From the NCBI GenBank assembly GCA_030544215.1, contig JARZZO010000011.1:52325587-52389586 (forward strand): DNA of 64,000 bases, given 5' to 3'. Positions 44,343 to 55,154 of this stretch are shown here, one piece after another. The translations under genes were made by a program, and so were the position numbers. The notes below the pieces were generated by a model. It saw only the letters and a list, made by a program, of their open reading frames with translations. It ran no database searches and had not been told where the DNA came from. This DNA is from Zantedeschia hybrid cultivar. Lineage: Eukaryota; Streptophyta; Magnoliopsida; Alismatales; Araceae. Numbering within the stretch: the first letter of the stretch is position 1; each line of letters begins with the position of its first letter.

Positions 44343-45359
44343 ATGGACTTTACGTTTGAGGTGGACCTACCCGATTCTATGCAAGCCAGGGTGTTTCTTA
44401 CTGCAAGTCCGTTCGGTAATTTTATTTCGCAATCGATTGTGGATTCTCTATCCCATACGGACTATATAGTTGTCTCTGGAGACCGAGCTTGTGTGCAATT
44501 TTCCCATCTTCTAAAGGACAAAGGCATTTCCCGATCTGTCAGATATTATGATCATGCATGGTGCAAGGTTACACCACAGGGTTCATATATTAGCTTGGGC
44601 AAAGAATGGATGGACATGCGACAAGTTGTGATTGATCCCACAGGGCGAGATTGTCTTTTACGACCCGAGGGATACCATACATCCTTTCGCATTCTCAATT
44701 CTACTTATCATACTCAGGAGAAGCTTCAACAGTTATTAGCTTGTTTAGCTAAAATGGCACCCTCATCTATTACTGGTTGGGATCACGATTTATTCATTGC
44801 TTCTGGATTACATTTGATTGATGATACAGTGTTCGAAGTTGATGCCTCATGGGTGGTTCACAGTTGGGATCACGCATTATTTAGACGGTCAGGATTGGAT
44901 CGCATCTATGATGATGTGTTTTGCACAGATCTACTTGATACTGCACCAGTTCCTATTATCTCATGGGATCATGACTTATTTGTTGAGGCAGAGTTACATC
45001 TTATTACTGATGATATTTTTGTTGACTCAAAACCTCAACCAACATTTACTGAAGATGTGATGATATCTACTCTGTACGAGGATATGTATGACTTGCTACA
45101 GTCTCCCGTGGATATGATATGGCAGACTTTCTGTGATTCACTTACAGCAGACTGGGTGGTGATTCTTGATATGATTATCTGCTTGAAGACTCCCACAGAT
45201 GATCCAATCGTCCGCTTGATTATACTGGCGCATTTCAAAACTCGAGGACGAGTTTTTTTGAACCAGGGGAGATTGATGCAGAATACGAAGCAAAGGATCC
45301 CTCTCCCATTTCCTTGTGCTTTTATTAGGCCAATTTATGGCCCATTATGTCTTTGTTAA
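44343..45359 (+). CDS. Unknown 338-residue ORF of element III, retropepsin-like remnant with WDHDLF repeats
   Basis: The ATG at 44343 follows an untranslated stretch and starts MDFTFEVDLPDSMQARVFLT. Residues 16-45 (ASPFGNFISQSIVDSL) resemble the segment after the active site in Ty3-type proteases, where D-S-G is usual; here the catalytic Asp is absent. GSYISLGKEWMDMRQVVIDP (80-99) resembles the later ILGMDWL region. Residues 146-226 hold three diverged repeats of a motif W-D-H-[DA]-L-F-x4-[GE]-L-x-x-I-x-D-D-x-F. The last 28 codons lie in the right LTR. Its codon use is AT-rich, unlike the GC-rich leader. I know no family with this layout. It may be a domesticated or decayed fragment; whether it is translated is unknown. 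Confidence 0.55.
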   Translation: MDFTFEVDLPDSMQARVFLTASPFGNFISQSIVDSLSHTDYIVVSGDRACVQFSHLLKDKGISRSVRYYDHAWCKVTPQGSYISLGKEWMDMRQVVIDPTGRDCLLRPEGYHTSFRILNSTYHTQEKLQQLLACLAKMAPSSITGWDHDLFIASGLHLIDDTVFEVDASWVVHSWDHALFRRSGLDRIYDDVFCTDLLDTAPVPIISWDHDLFVEAELHLITDDIFVDSKPQPTFTEDVMISTLYEDMYDLLQSPVDMIWQTFCDSLTADWVVILDMIICLKTPTDDPIVRLIILAHFKTRGRVFLNQGRLMQNTKQRIPLPFPCAFIRPIYGPLCLC

Positions 45360-45689
45360 TTTTAGGAGTTATGGAAAATGAATAAGGGTAGTCCAAGAGT
45401 CGGATGGGGAATGGGAAGGGACGGGAGTTACATATCTCCCTATATGTATGTCGTTTTCAGAGATGGAAAAGGAGAAGATGAAAATTGAGAAGAAAAAATT
45501 TTTTACCTGTGTATGGTGCGTGCAGAAACGGTTCTCTGCGAGAGAGAGCCCCATTTCCCCCCCCCATCTTCCTTGGTGCGACGCCAAGGAAACTGTCCCC
45601 GGTGTGACGCCGGGAACTCCCCAATCCTCTGGTGCGAGGCCGAGGATCCTCCCTCCCATTCTCCCCTCTTCCCCCCTCGTCCCACATCA
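45274..45689 (+). mobile_element. Element III 3' LTR (416 bp)
   Basis: It begins TGATGCAGAATACGAAGCAA like the left LTR. After 45558 the sequence changes to a different 120-bp segment with three GGTG(C/T)GA(C/G)GCC units, and ends CCCACATCA, followed by the target repeat TTAGC. Confidence 0.8.
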
Positions 45690-45737
45690 TTAGCTCATTT
45701 GTACTATTATAATATTCTTTTAGTGCAGTCTCATTAC

Positions 45738-46326
45738 CTTGATCTAGAATCCTAAGTGAAGGCCTAGATCTGCCTTACTGTTGTTGGATTGCTCAGTAGG
45801 ACATAAAGCTATAAATGAAAGAACAATCACATCATTTATAACACGGAAGTAAAGGAAAGACTACATTCCACTGAACATGTCCCTATACAACTGGTACGTG
45901 TACAAGAAATAAAAAGAGTGCAAAAGTGGAGTAAACAGCCAATGCTTACAAAAGAAAAGAAAACTACACTAACCACTATTACAAGATGACTGAACTAAAA
46001 CTGAACCAAGATAGAATGCCTTCCAGCTAATGCCTAGATGTCCTTTTTTGCATCAAGATAGGACACTTTCCAGCCAATGCTTTAAAAAGAAAAGACACTA
46101 CACTAATCATTACGTCATTTTCTTTTGTAAGCAATTAAGCATTGCCAGTGCATTCCATTTTTATACTATTTATTTCTTATACCCACACCAGTTGAATAAG
46201 TACATGTTTAGTAGAATGAAATATTTTCCTTTACTTCCATGCTATAAGGATGTGATTCTTCCATTTACAGCTTTACGTCCTATTGAGCAATCCAACAGTA
46301 TGATCTAGATCTTCATCTAGATCCAG
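45738..46326. mobile_element. Inverted-repeat MITE
   Basis: The left arm (45738-45975) and right arm (46085-46326) are reverse complements with scattered mismatches. For example CTGTTGTTGGATTGCTCAGT at 45778 pairs with the reverse of ATTGAGCAATCCAACAGTAT at 46283. The ends contain GATCTAGA words. No coding capacity. Target repeats are not clear. Confidence 0.75.
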
Positions 46327-48389
46327 GCAGTGTAACATAAATCAGCAATTTTTTGAAAAAAAATCACGATTAAATCAGATTTTTTTCTTTACAAAGACTT
46401 TCCCATATTAAACCCAACTTTTTCAAAAACATATAGTACGCAATTAAATCAAAAAATCACGATTTAAATCAGGGGGAATGCAAAAAAATGGAACTTCTTT
46501 TGGGGGTGGATCAGCAAATTTCCATGGGTTAATCCCGTGACCCCATTCGCTCCGCACGTGAACACACTCACGGGAGCCTTCCCCCCCTTTCGTCCTCCAT
46601 CCTCAACTCCTCCCCTTCTCGAGACTCCCTATGGTTTTCACTTGCCGGCAAGAGGGCTCTGGCGGCGTGGATCGGAGCCCCTCGTGGGCGATCACCAGCA
46701 TCCCCTCGTCATCAACACATCGACGAGCCTGCAAGCCTATAAGTGAGATCACTTGGTATTTGGTAAGAGATCTCGCTTCCGATCCCCTGCTGCGTCAAAA
46801 TCTGGAGATTTCCACCATTTTAATCACCGCCATGGGCTCCACTGGTCCATCTGGGGACTTACTACTGTGTTCGGCCGCTAACAACTCTGACCATCACAAA
46901 TTTATAATATAGGTTCTTCACCTTGTTGCGGGCCTGCGGCACCATCATCAGCAAGTCTGTAACGTTGTGCGACCGCCACCATCAGCGACTCCAAGAGTCC
47001 AGGGTGCTGGGTTTGCTGGCCACACACTGGCCATTTGAAGAAGGTAACATGCTGATCCTTGGCCCCATTTCTAATTTCCATGGATGAAATGATTGGTTTC
47101 TGATGACCGAAGCTAAAATCAGTAACCAATTATCTGTGGATTTTAAAATTTTTGTTGTCATTTGGACAATACTTGTTTAATCTTTTGCAAGTTAATTTAG
47201 ATTGAGTATGAAATAATGGGTTTTTTAGTGTGTTTGTATTGGCTTGAGTGAATAGAAAGGACATGGTCATGATCACGATTTAATCAATGTGTAATATATG
47301 AGAACTTATTGTTGACATTTAAACTTATGTCATTTTTTAGATCATGGCTCGGTGTGTTTATTTATCTTTTCATTATTTGTTATTGTCTCTTGATATTATT
47401 ATTTTCATATTTATATATTAATATAATTTAATAAAAAATAAACAGATTTATTTCCGATTTTTTCACGAATAATTGCAATTTTTTGCCTACTTGATATTTT
47501 TCTTCAAGCCAATTTTTTCTGGGAATTCCGACTTGGTGACATTGGATCTAGGTACCAAAACCACAATAAAATCAAAATAGTAAAAATAAGCTGAAAGACT
47601 GTGGGGCCATTACAACAAATAGTAAATATAAACATAAACTAGAAACATCAAGCCTTATTTGATGCTTATTGGAAGGATACAAATATAAGTTTTAGGATAA
47701 GGATACCTTATCCTCTTTATCTAGAACAAGGAAAAAGAAGCATCTATTTCTAATCTGATTCTGATTATTAGCTAAAAAATACCACAATCAACAAACTATA
47801 TGATTGATTTTGACCATTGATAAAAGTAGATCAATCAATGTAGTTTTTTTACGACTCGTGTTATACTTTATGTTTCACTCATAATATGTCTATTATATTT
47901 GCTTTATGTATAGTTGTATTTTTCATAAACATGTTACTTTAACTTTGTCCATACACAAAAAACAACTGAAAAAAGTTTGTTCATGCATGTTAGTCTAGTA
48001 TATGCTCACGATCCTTGTGTTACATAAAAGTTGTATGTGCATTAGTTATTAACATGGCAGAAAGTTTATAAAGTTACTTGTTATGCATTTTATCAATTGA
48101 GATGTAGAAATCTGAATAACGATACAAAAAGAGAAGCCTAAATGGAATTGTTGTTGTATCCAATAAGTTAACCTTAACGTGTCCAATTTTGATAATGTTT
48201 GAGGATAAGGGTATAGACATGGAAGAAAAGGATAACGTCGAGGATAGGCTTCTTTTCTAAAGCATAAGGAAAAGGATGTAGCTACCATCCAACCCAACAG
48301 GCAACATTTTCAAACCTAGATCTACATTACTTAAGGATGGAAAAAAGAAAAGTAACATATCCACACAAACAAACACAATGTGTGCAGTT
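46327..48389. other. AT-rich intron DNA, no gene recognised
   Basis: A GC-richer island at 46530-47010 has short open frames without known domains and might be captured exon DNA. The rest is AT-rich with poly-T tracts. Nothing else is seen. Confidence 0.45.
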
Positions 48390-48600
48390 AGTTGTATACA
48401 TTGTTTAAAAAGGCACCGCCTTAGGGCACTGAGGCATACGCCTCAAGGCAAGGCACTAGGAAAATGCCTTTAGGCTTGCGCCTCATGCAATTTACGGAGG
48501 CTTACGCCTCTTCTACTAATTGAGGCATGTGCCTCACACCATTTACTTGAGGCTTACGTCTTAGGGTGATAAGACAATAAGATGCTTCAAGCTAGACGTA
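48390..48600. repeat. Cluster of GAGGCTTACGCCTC-type palindromes
   Basis: GAGGCATACGCCTC, GAGGCTTACGCCTC and similar words occur five or more times with AAGGCAAGGCAC words. A related cluster stands at 55190-55260 (GAGGCTTATGCCTC, AAAGGCTTACGCCTTG). Such palindromes are typical of the ends of plant DNA transposons. Confidence 0.6.
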
Positions 48601-48798
48601 AGGGTTATGCCACCTTCATTGTCTTTAAAGTATGAATCAATGATGATAATTCTACTAGATAAACAAAATAAGAGCATTTGAACTAAACCCAATTCTTCTA
48701 CTTCCAAACCAAAAGAGAGGACAATAATTGTGGCAGTTCATGCTTCAATGCAAACTAGTAGTCCATGGCTTTCATTCCATAGTTCATTTGTATGGGCA

Positions 48799-50818
48799 TG
48801 TGAGACTTCCTTTTTGAAAGATCCTCATCCTTTTTGTGATTTTTATTTATCTTTGAAGGATTTGAAATTCTTTGTGGAAATCGTATCTTTGAAAAGAGAA
48901 TTTTAAGTTTGAAAACATGTTCTCTTTTCTTTTAGATAGACTTTTAGGATTCATCCTCAAAGTTTAAATTACTTCTGGATCGATCATGGATCCATGTTTT
49001 TGACCTCTCCCTACTGACTTTGATCAGTGTTAATTACACCAATTAATGATTAGTAACCCTTGATTAACCATCCAATAAGGCTTAGAGAAAGCAGGAAATA
49101 AGCAAGATTTGATGCGAACATGCCAGTCATTTTTTTTTGTTTTTTTATTAGAAGGTTTCATGAGATATCCTTTAAAGGATATTGAAAGGACTTTTGAATT
49201 CTTTTCAAAAGATATAGACTGTTTAAAAGATGTCCTTAAGTAGTGGGGCATTGGGCCACCACATATTCAAACATGTTCATTAATGGTCCTTCAACCAATA
49301 TGAAAAAACCACCATTTTTTTAGGCCATTCAACCGATATGAATGAGTCAAAGTTTAAGGGTCAATCCACCAGTAAGAAAGAACCACTTAAATTGATGGGT
49401 ACCCCATCGATAAAAAATGAACAAAGAATTATTCTTATTAGTCCTTCTATGAATAGGTTAACCACGACTTCGTAGCATGCCCACCAGTAGGACAGAATCA
49501 TAAAAGTCACTGGTTACCATATCGATAGGGATGAACCAATAATTATAACATTTGGCCACTCTATCGATAAGAGTAAACCATAAATCAAGTGGGCAATCCA
49601 CCAATAAGATAGAACCACTAAATTTAGGTCATTCAACCAGTATGAATGAATCTTATTTTTATTTTTTATTCATTATTTATTTTAGAACACTTTGGCCACC
49701 TCATCGATGAGGATGAACCAATTTTTATTAACATGAAGTAAAAAAATATTATTATAGTGTAGTTTATTTAATAAAATAATCCTTAAATTATATGGCCGCT
49801 CTACTAGTCAGAGAGAACCATATAATCTTATGGTCATTTTATTTAAAATAAACCAAATCTTCTTTTATATATATATATATATATGGAACTTTGGTCATCC
49901 CATCAATGATGATGAACCAAAAATTTGTATTTCTTTATGTTTAAACTGATTAATGGCCAACCAACCAGTATAGAAGAACCAATCTAAATTAGATTCTTTT
50001 TTTTATTAACATTAACACATGGCCAACCAACCAGTATGGAAGAACCAATCTAAATTAGCATGCAAATCACATGAATAACATACATTAAATGGCTCCTTCT
50101 AAACTTTTTTTCTCTAAAAAAAATCAAATACAAGCCTTGCAAGCTCTCTTCCTTCTTTTCTTTTATTTTATTTTTTTGCAGCTAAGGACTTGGAGCTAGG
50201 GAAGGTTTAATGCTGCGTCTGGGAGGCCTTTTATAGGCTGTTAAAGGGCCATCCAGGGGGGCTTGCAGGCCCACCGATGGCACCCCCCACCAGTGCCACC
50301 TAGGCACCAGTAGGGGGTGGATAGGTGCGGGTGAGAGAGAGAGAGGTGGGGATAGACATAGAAAGAGGATATGGATGGGAGGGAGATGAGGATGGAAGAG
50401 AGAGAGGCGGATAGAGATGGGGGGAGATAGGGAGCTGGCGGGTCCCACAGGGGAGGCCGGTTCTCCCATCTCTCCTCTTATTTTTTTTGTGTTTATCTCT
50501 GCCCTCTCTCTTTCTTTTTTTGTATTTATCTCCCCCCCTGCTTTATCTCTATCTCCTCTCTCTCTCTTTCCCTTAAAAGAGGACAGACAGGGAGGCCTAG
50601 GGCCGGCCAGACCTGCAGTTCCTCCTGGCTGGCTGCTGGACTTGCTACCTCTGCTGGCCGTGCCCTTCTTTCTTTCATGTTGTTGTTGGTACTGGTGGCT
50701 GCTGCTGTTGGTGCTTCTCCCTTGCTGCAGATTTGCCCTAGTTGGAGGCTGTATTGGTGCAGGTTTTGTTGCTTGGCGAAGGCTTTTTTCCTTGCTGATT
50801 TTGGCCCTGGTTGGTGCA
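48799..50818 (+). repeat. Left arm of a 5.2 kb inverted repeat (LTR-like)
   Basis: It starts TGTGAGACTTCC and is the reverse complement of 51683-54046 over nearly its whole length. It holds a series of about 30-bp modules (GGCCAACCAACCAGTATGGA and relatives). Inward it passes CTTTTATAGG, which is a TATA box (CCTATAAAAG) on the minus strand. An (AT)n tract lies near 49866. The minus-strand open frame 50182-50841 is low-complexity. Confidence 0.85.
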
Positions 50819-51682
50819 ATATAGCTACCCATACTACTCATGCTTCATCCAAGCCTTGGTAAAAAGATACATTTTGGAGACTAATACTATCACCACTACT
50901 AAAGAGAAGCAGCAGAAACAAAGAAAAGAAAATACAAAGACAAATCAAATACAAGACACAAGAAGAACAAAAATATATGGCCAAAGAAGCCAGCCTGAAA
51001 ACACTACAAGTCTAGAGGACTGGCAAAAGGATGCAAAGACGGGGTAGTCAGACCCTAAAATCTAAAAGTGGGGTATTCAAATCCTATAAACTAAATCAGG
51101 GAGTGTTGAATCCCAAAACTGCAAGACTCAGGTTCTCACTCTCAAAAGTCCACTTGGGCAGTGAACCTGGAAAGGCACAAAGCCAGTGGTTCCAAGCCCA
51201 AGGCAAGATTGGATCTTCGTCAAGCTCAGAGAGCCATCCGAAGTCAACAATCAACATGTTCAAAATGTCAAAGCGAATCCCAGATGATCCAAGGAGTCCA
51301 AAATTCAGTCTGGAGTGAAGTAAGACAATGCACACGTGCAATCAATGCAGTACAAAGTCAAGTGAAGAAGATGCACGTGAGACATGCCTACAATGTTGTC
51401 TCTTGTATGCCTCCCGTTGGGGGCACTTGTTGAACCTAAAAAGTTTATACTAGGATAAACCTAGGTGTATGAATATATGCATGCACCCATGCAAAATACT
51501 AGGGTTTTAAAACCCACATATGAATGTATGCATATGCATATAAAAAAGAAAAGAAGTAAACTAGGATTTACAAACCTAGTTCCTGCACCTACAACATGCA
51601 TGGGAAGCAAAGAAGATGCCAAGGAAAAAATGATACCTAAACAGCAGCCCTTCAACGCTGCAATTTCAGCAAGGAAAAAGCC
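50819..51682. other. Spacer of the inverted repeat
   Basis: 864 bases of unpaired sequence between the two arms. It contains TGTATGCCTCCCGTTGGGGG (51408), resembling a region before an LTR, but no protein domain was recognised. Open frames here are short. Confidence 0.5.
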
Positions 51683-54046
51683 TCCAATCTGCACCAACCA
51701 GGGCCAAAATCAGCAAGCAAAAAAGCCTCCACCAAGCAGCAAAACCTGCACTAATGCAGCCTCCAACAAGGGAGAAGCACCAACAGCAGCAGCCACCAGT
51801 ACCAGCACCAGCAGGAAAGAAAGAAGGACACGACCAGCAGAGGCAGCAAGTCCAGCAGCCAGCCAGGAGGAACTGTAGGTCTGGCCGGCCCTAGGCCTCC
51901 CTGTCGGTCCTCTTTTAAGGGAAAGAGAGAGAGGATATAGAGATAAAGGAGGGGAGGAGATAAATACAAAAAAAGAAAGAGAGAGGGCAGAGATAAACAC
52001 AAAAAAAAGAGGAGAGATGGGAGAATCGGCCTCCCCTGTGGGACCCGCCAGCTCCCTATCTCTCCCCATCTCTATCCGCCTCTCTCTCTCTCTCTCCCAT
52101 CCTTATCTCCCTCCCATCCCTATCCTCTCTCTATCTCTATCCCCACTTCTCTCTCTCTCACCCGCACCTATCCCCCCCCACAGCGCCTAAGTGGCACCGG
52201 TGGGGGGTGCCATCGGTGGGCCTGCAAGCCCCCCTGGACAGCCCTTCAGCAGCCTATAAAAGGCCTCCCAGACGCAGCATTAACCCCCACCCCCCAACTC
52301 CAAGTCCTTAGCTGCAAAAAAACAGAAAAGAATGAAGCGAGCTTGCAACACTTGTATTTGATTTTTTTTAAAGAAAAAAAATTTAGAATAGGCCATTTAA
52401 TTTATGTTATTCATGTGATTTGCATGCTAATTTAGATTGGTTCTTCCATACTGGTTGGTTGGCCATGTGTTATTGTTAATTAAAAAAAATTCTAATTTAG
52501 ATTAGTTCTTCCATACTGGTTGATTCGCCATTAATCAATTTAAACATAAAGAAATAAAAAAAATTGGTTCATCCTCATCAATGGGATGACCAAAGTTTCA
52601 TATATATAAAAAAAAACATTTGGTTTATTTTAAATAAAATGACCATAAGATTATATGGTTCTCTTTCATTGGTAGAGCGGCCATATAATCTAAGAATTAT
52701 TTTATTAAAATTAAACTACACTATATAATATTTTTTTTACTTCATGGTAATAAAAATTGGATCATCTCATCGATGAGGTGGCCAAAGTGTTCTAAAATAA
52801 ATAATGAATAAAAAATAAAAATGAGATTCATTCATACTAATTGAATGGCCTAAATTTAGTGGTTCTATCCTGTTGGTGGATTGTCCACTTGGTTTATGGT
52901 TTACTCTTACCGGTAGAGTGGCCAAAGGTTATAATTATTGGTTCATCCTTATCGATAGGGTAACTAGTGACTTTTATGATTCTGTCCTACTGGTAGGCAG
53001 GCTACGAAGTCGTGGTTAACCTATTCATAGAAAGACTAATAAGAATGATCCTTTGCTCATTTTTATATTGATGGGGTAACCATCAACTAAAGCGATTCTT
53101 TCATATTGATGGGATTGGCCATTAAATTAAGGTTTATTCATATTGGTTGGATAACCTATAAAAAACAAAATAATGACAAGTAAATAAAAATGAGGTTCAT
53201 TCATACTGGTTGAATAGCCTACGTTTAGTAGTTTTATCTTATTGTTGGATCGCCCACTTCGTTAATGGTTCACTCTTATCGGTAGAGTGACCAAAGGTTA
53301 TAATTATTGGTTCATCCCTATCGATAGGATAACCAGTGACTTTTATGGTTCTGTCTTATTGGTGGACAGGCTACGAAGTTGTGGTTAACCTATTCATAGA
53401 AGGACTAATAAGAATGATCCTTTGTTCATTTTTTAGCAATGGGATAACCATCAATTTAAGTAGTTCTTTCCTACTGGTAGATTGACCCTTAAACTCTGGC
53501 TCATTCATATCGGTTGAATGGCCTAAAAAAAATGGTGGTTCCTTCATATGGTTGAAGGACTATTAATGAACATGTTTGAATATGCGGTGGCCCTCATGCC
53601 ACTACTTAAGAACATCCTTTAAACAGTCTACATCTTTTCAAAAGAATTCAAAAGTCCATTAAATATCCTTTAAAGGATAACTCATGAAGCCTTCTAATAA
53701 AGGAACAAAAAAAATGACTGGAATGCTCGCATCAAATCCTGTTTATTTCCTACTTTTTCTAAGCCTTATTGGATGGTTAATCAAGGTTTACCAATCATTG
53801 ATTGGTATAATTAACACTGACCAAGGTCAGTAAGGAGAGGTCAAGAACACGGATCCATGATCGATCCAGAAGTAATTTAAACTTTAAAGATGAATCCTAA
53901 AAGTCTATCTAAAAGAAATGATAATATGTTTTCAAACTTAAAATTCTCTTTTGAAAGATAAGATTTTCACAAAGAATTTTAAATCCTCCAAAGATTTTTC
54001 AAAATCATAAAAAGGATTGACGATCTTTCAAAAAGAAAGTCTCACA
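51683..54046 (-). repeat. Right arm of the 5.2 kb inverted repeat (LTR-like)
   Basis: The reverse complement of the left arm, ending at 54046 with the mirrored TGTGAGACTTTC start. It is longer because of a 369-bp direct tandem duplication (about 52798-53535). The TATA box CCTATAAAAG is on the plus strand near 52254. The plus-strand open frame 51465-51878 and the minus-strand frame 51710-52069 are artefacts of repeated CAGCAGC words. Confidence 0.85.
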
Positions 54047-54302
54047 GGGCCCTATCATTAAGTTGAGATAGTATTACCAATGGCAGAAAAGTGGAGCATA
54101 TTAGGATAGAGGAAGGGATAGACCTAGATTAAATTAGAGGAGGATAGTACAATATGATTTGGAGACTTTAAACCTTTCAAAAGAGGTAACCCAAAACTGT
54201 TGAGAGTAGAGACAGAGAATCTATATAGCTGACCACAATTAATTTGGGATTAAAGCTTAATTGAGTTGAGTTGAGTATTCACAATGACATATTAGTATTA
54301 CT

Positions 54303-55146
54303 TAGGGGTGTAAACGAGTTAAGTAGAGCCGAGTTTCACCCTGCTTAAACTCAGCTCGACCATCTCTTGCCCAACTCGAACTCGGCTCGAACTTGACTAA
54401 GCTTCCAAAACGCCGTTCAAACTCCGCTCGTTTAGATAGTTGACAAGTTCAAGTCGAGCTCACAAGCCCAGTTAACCCAGCAAATGAACAAAACGCGGGT
54501 CAGATACACTAATGTTTTAATTTCATTAATTAGCCAAGCCCACTAGGCCCACCCAATCCATTAGCCCAATACACTGCTTGGCCCAAGACTTGCCCGTGTC
54601 CTATTGCTTGGCCGCGTAGGCCAACAAAGCAGGGAAGGCGTACCTTTTAAAGAATCTTGGTATTACCAACTTCTAAAATGCACCGATGTTGTACTAATCT
54701 ACAAAACCAAAATCCCATTCGGTACATATTATAATAACGTTATCTCTTCTATAATATTATTTTGATTGCTTTAAACTTATTTCTTTTATGAGTACGCATG
54801 TGTTTTATTCACTACCTGACCTCAAACAAGCTCCTAATGAGTATGTAAACAAGTATCTAACGAGCTCTTGACGAGTTCTTAACAAATATGTAAACAAGTT
54901 TTTAACGAGTATTTAACCAAGTCCTTAACGAGTATTTAAACGAGCTCTTAATGAGTTATTAAACGAGCATGTTCATGAACATAACCAAGTCGAGCTCGCC
55001 TGTGTTCAAGCTTGGCCTCGTTTATGAACCAAGCTCTAATGTTTGTTCAAGCTGTTTTATTCAGTTTAATAAATAAGCCAAGTTAAGCCATTATTCAGCA
55101 GACTCATGAGCTGTCCATCGAGCGTATTGGTTTGTTTGCAACCCTA
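54303..55146. mobile_element. hAT-type non-autonomous DNA transposon, 844 bp
   Basis: Terminal inverted repeats TAGGGGTGTAAACGAG and, at the right end in reverse, TAGGGTTGCAAACAAA are flanked by a perfect 8-bp repeat GTATTACT (54295-54302 and 55147-55154). Eight-base target repeats and a TAGGGGTG start are characteristic of hAT elements. The interior has many ACGAGCTC/ACGAGT words and no open frame. Confidence 0.88.
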
Positions 55147-55154
55147 GTATTACT

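Larger units (their letters stand above)
41188..45689 (+). mobile_element. Element III: non-autonomous LTR retrotransposon with unequal LTRs
   Basis: The element is flanked by the 5-bp repeat TTAGC (41183-41187 and 45690-45694). The left LTR runs from TGATGCAG at 41188 to CCCGCATCA at 42473, followed by an initiator-Met primer site (42479). The right LTR starts after a purine tract (AACCAGGGGAGAT, 45261-45273) at 45274 and ends CCCACATCA at 45689. The interior has no reverse transcriptase or integrase, only GC-rich DNA, diverged tandem repeats and one 338-codon open frame. A CTCGAGGACGAG phrase just before the purine tract is a common end of plant Ty3 pol genes, so the ancestor was probably Ty3-like. 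Confidence 0.85.

Noticed and set aside
50182..52069. Frames of 219, 137 and 119 codons at the inner ends of the inverted repeat
   Set aside because: They are translations of CAGCAGC, GAGAGA and TCTCTC stretches, present mirrored in both arms, and show no domain.
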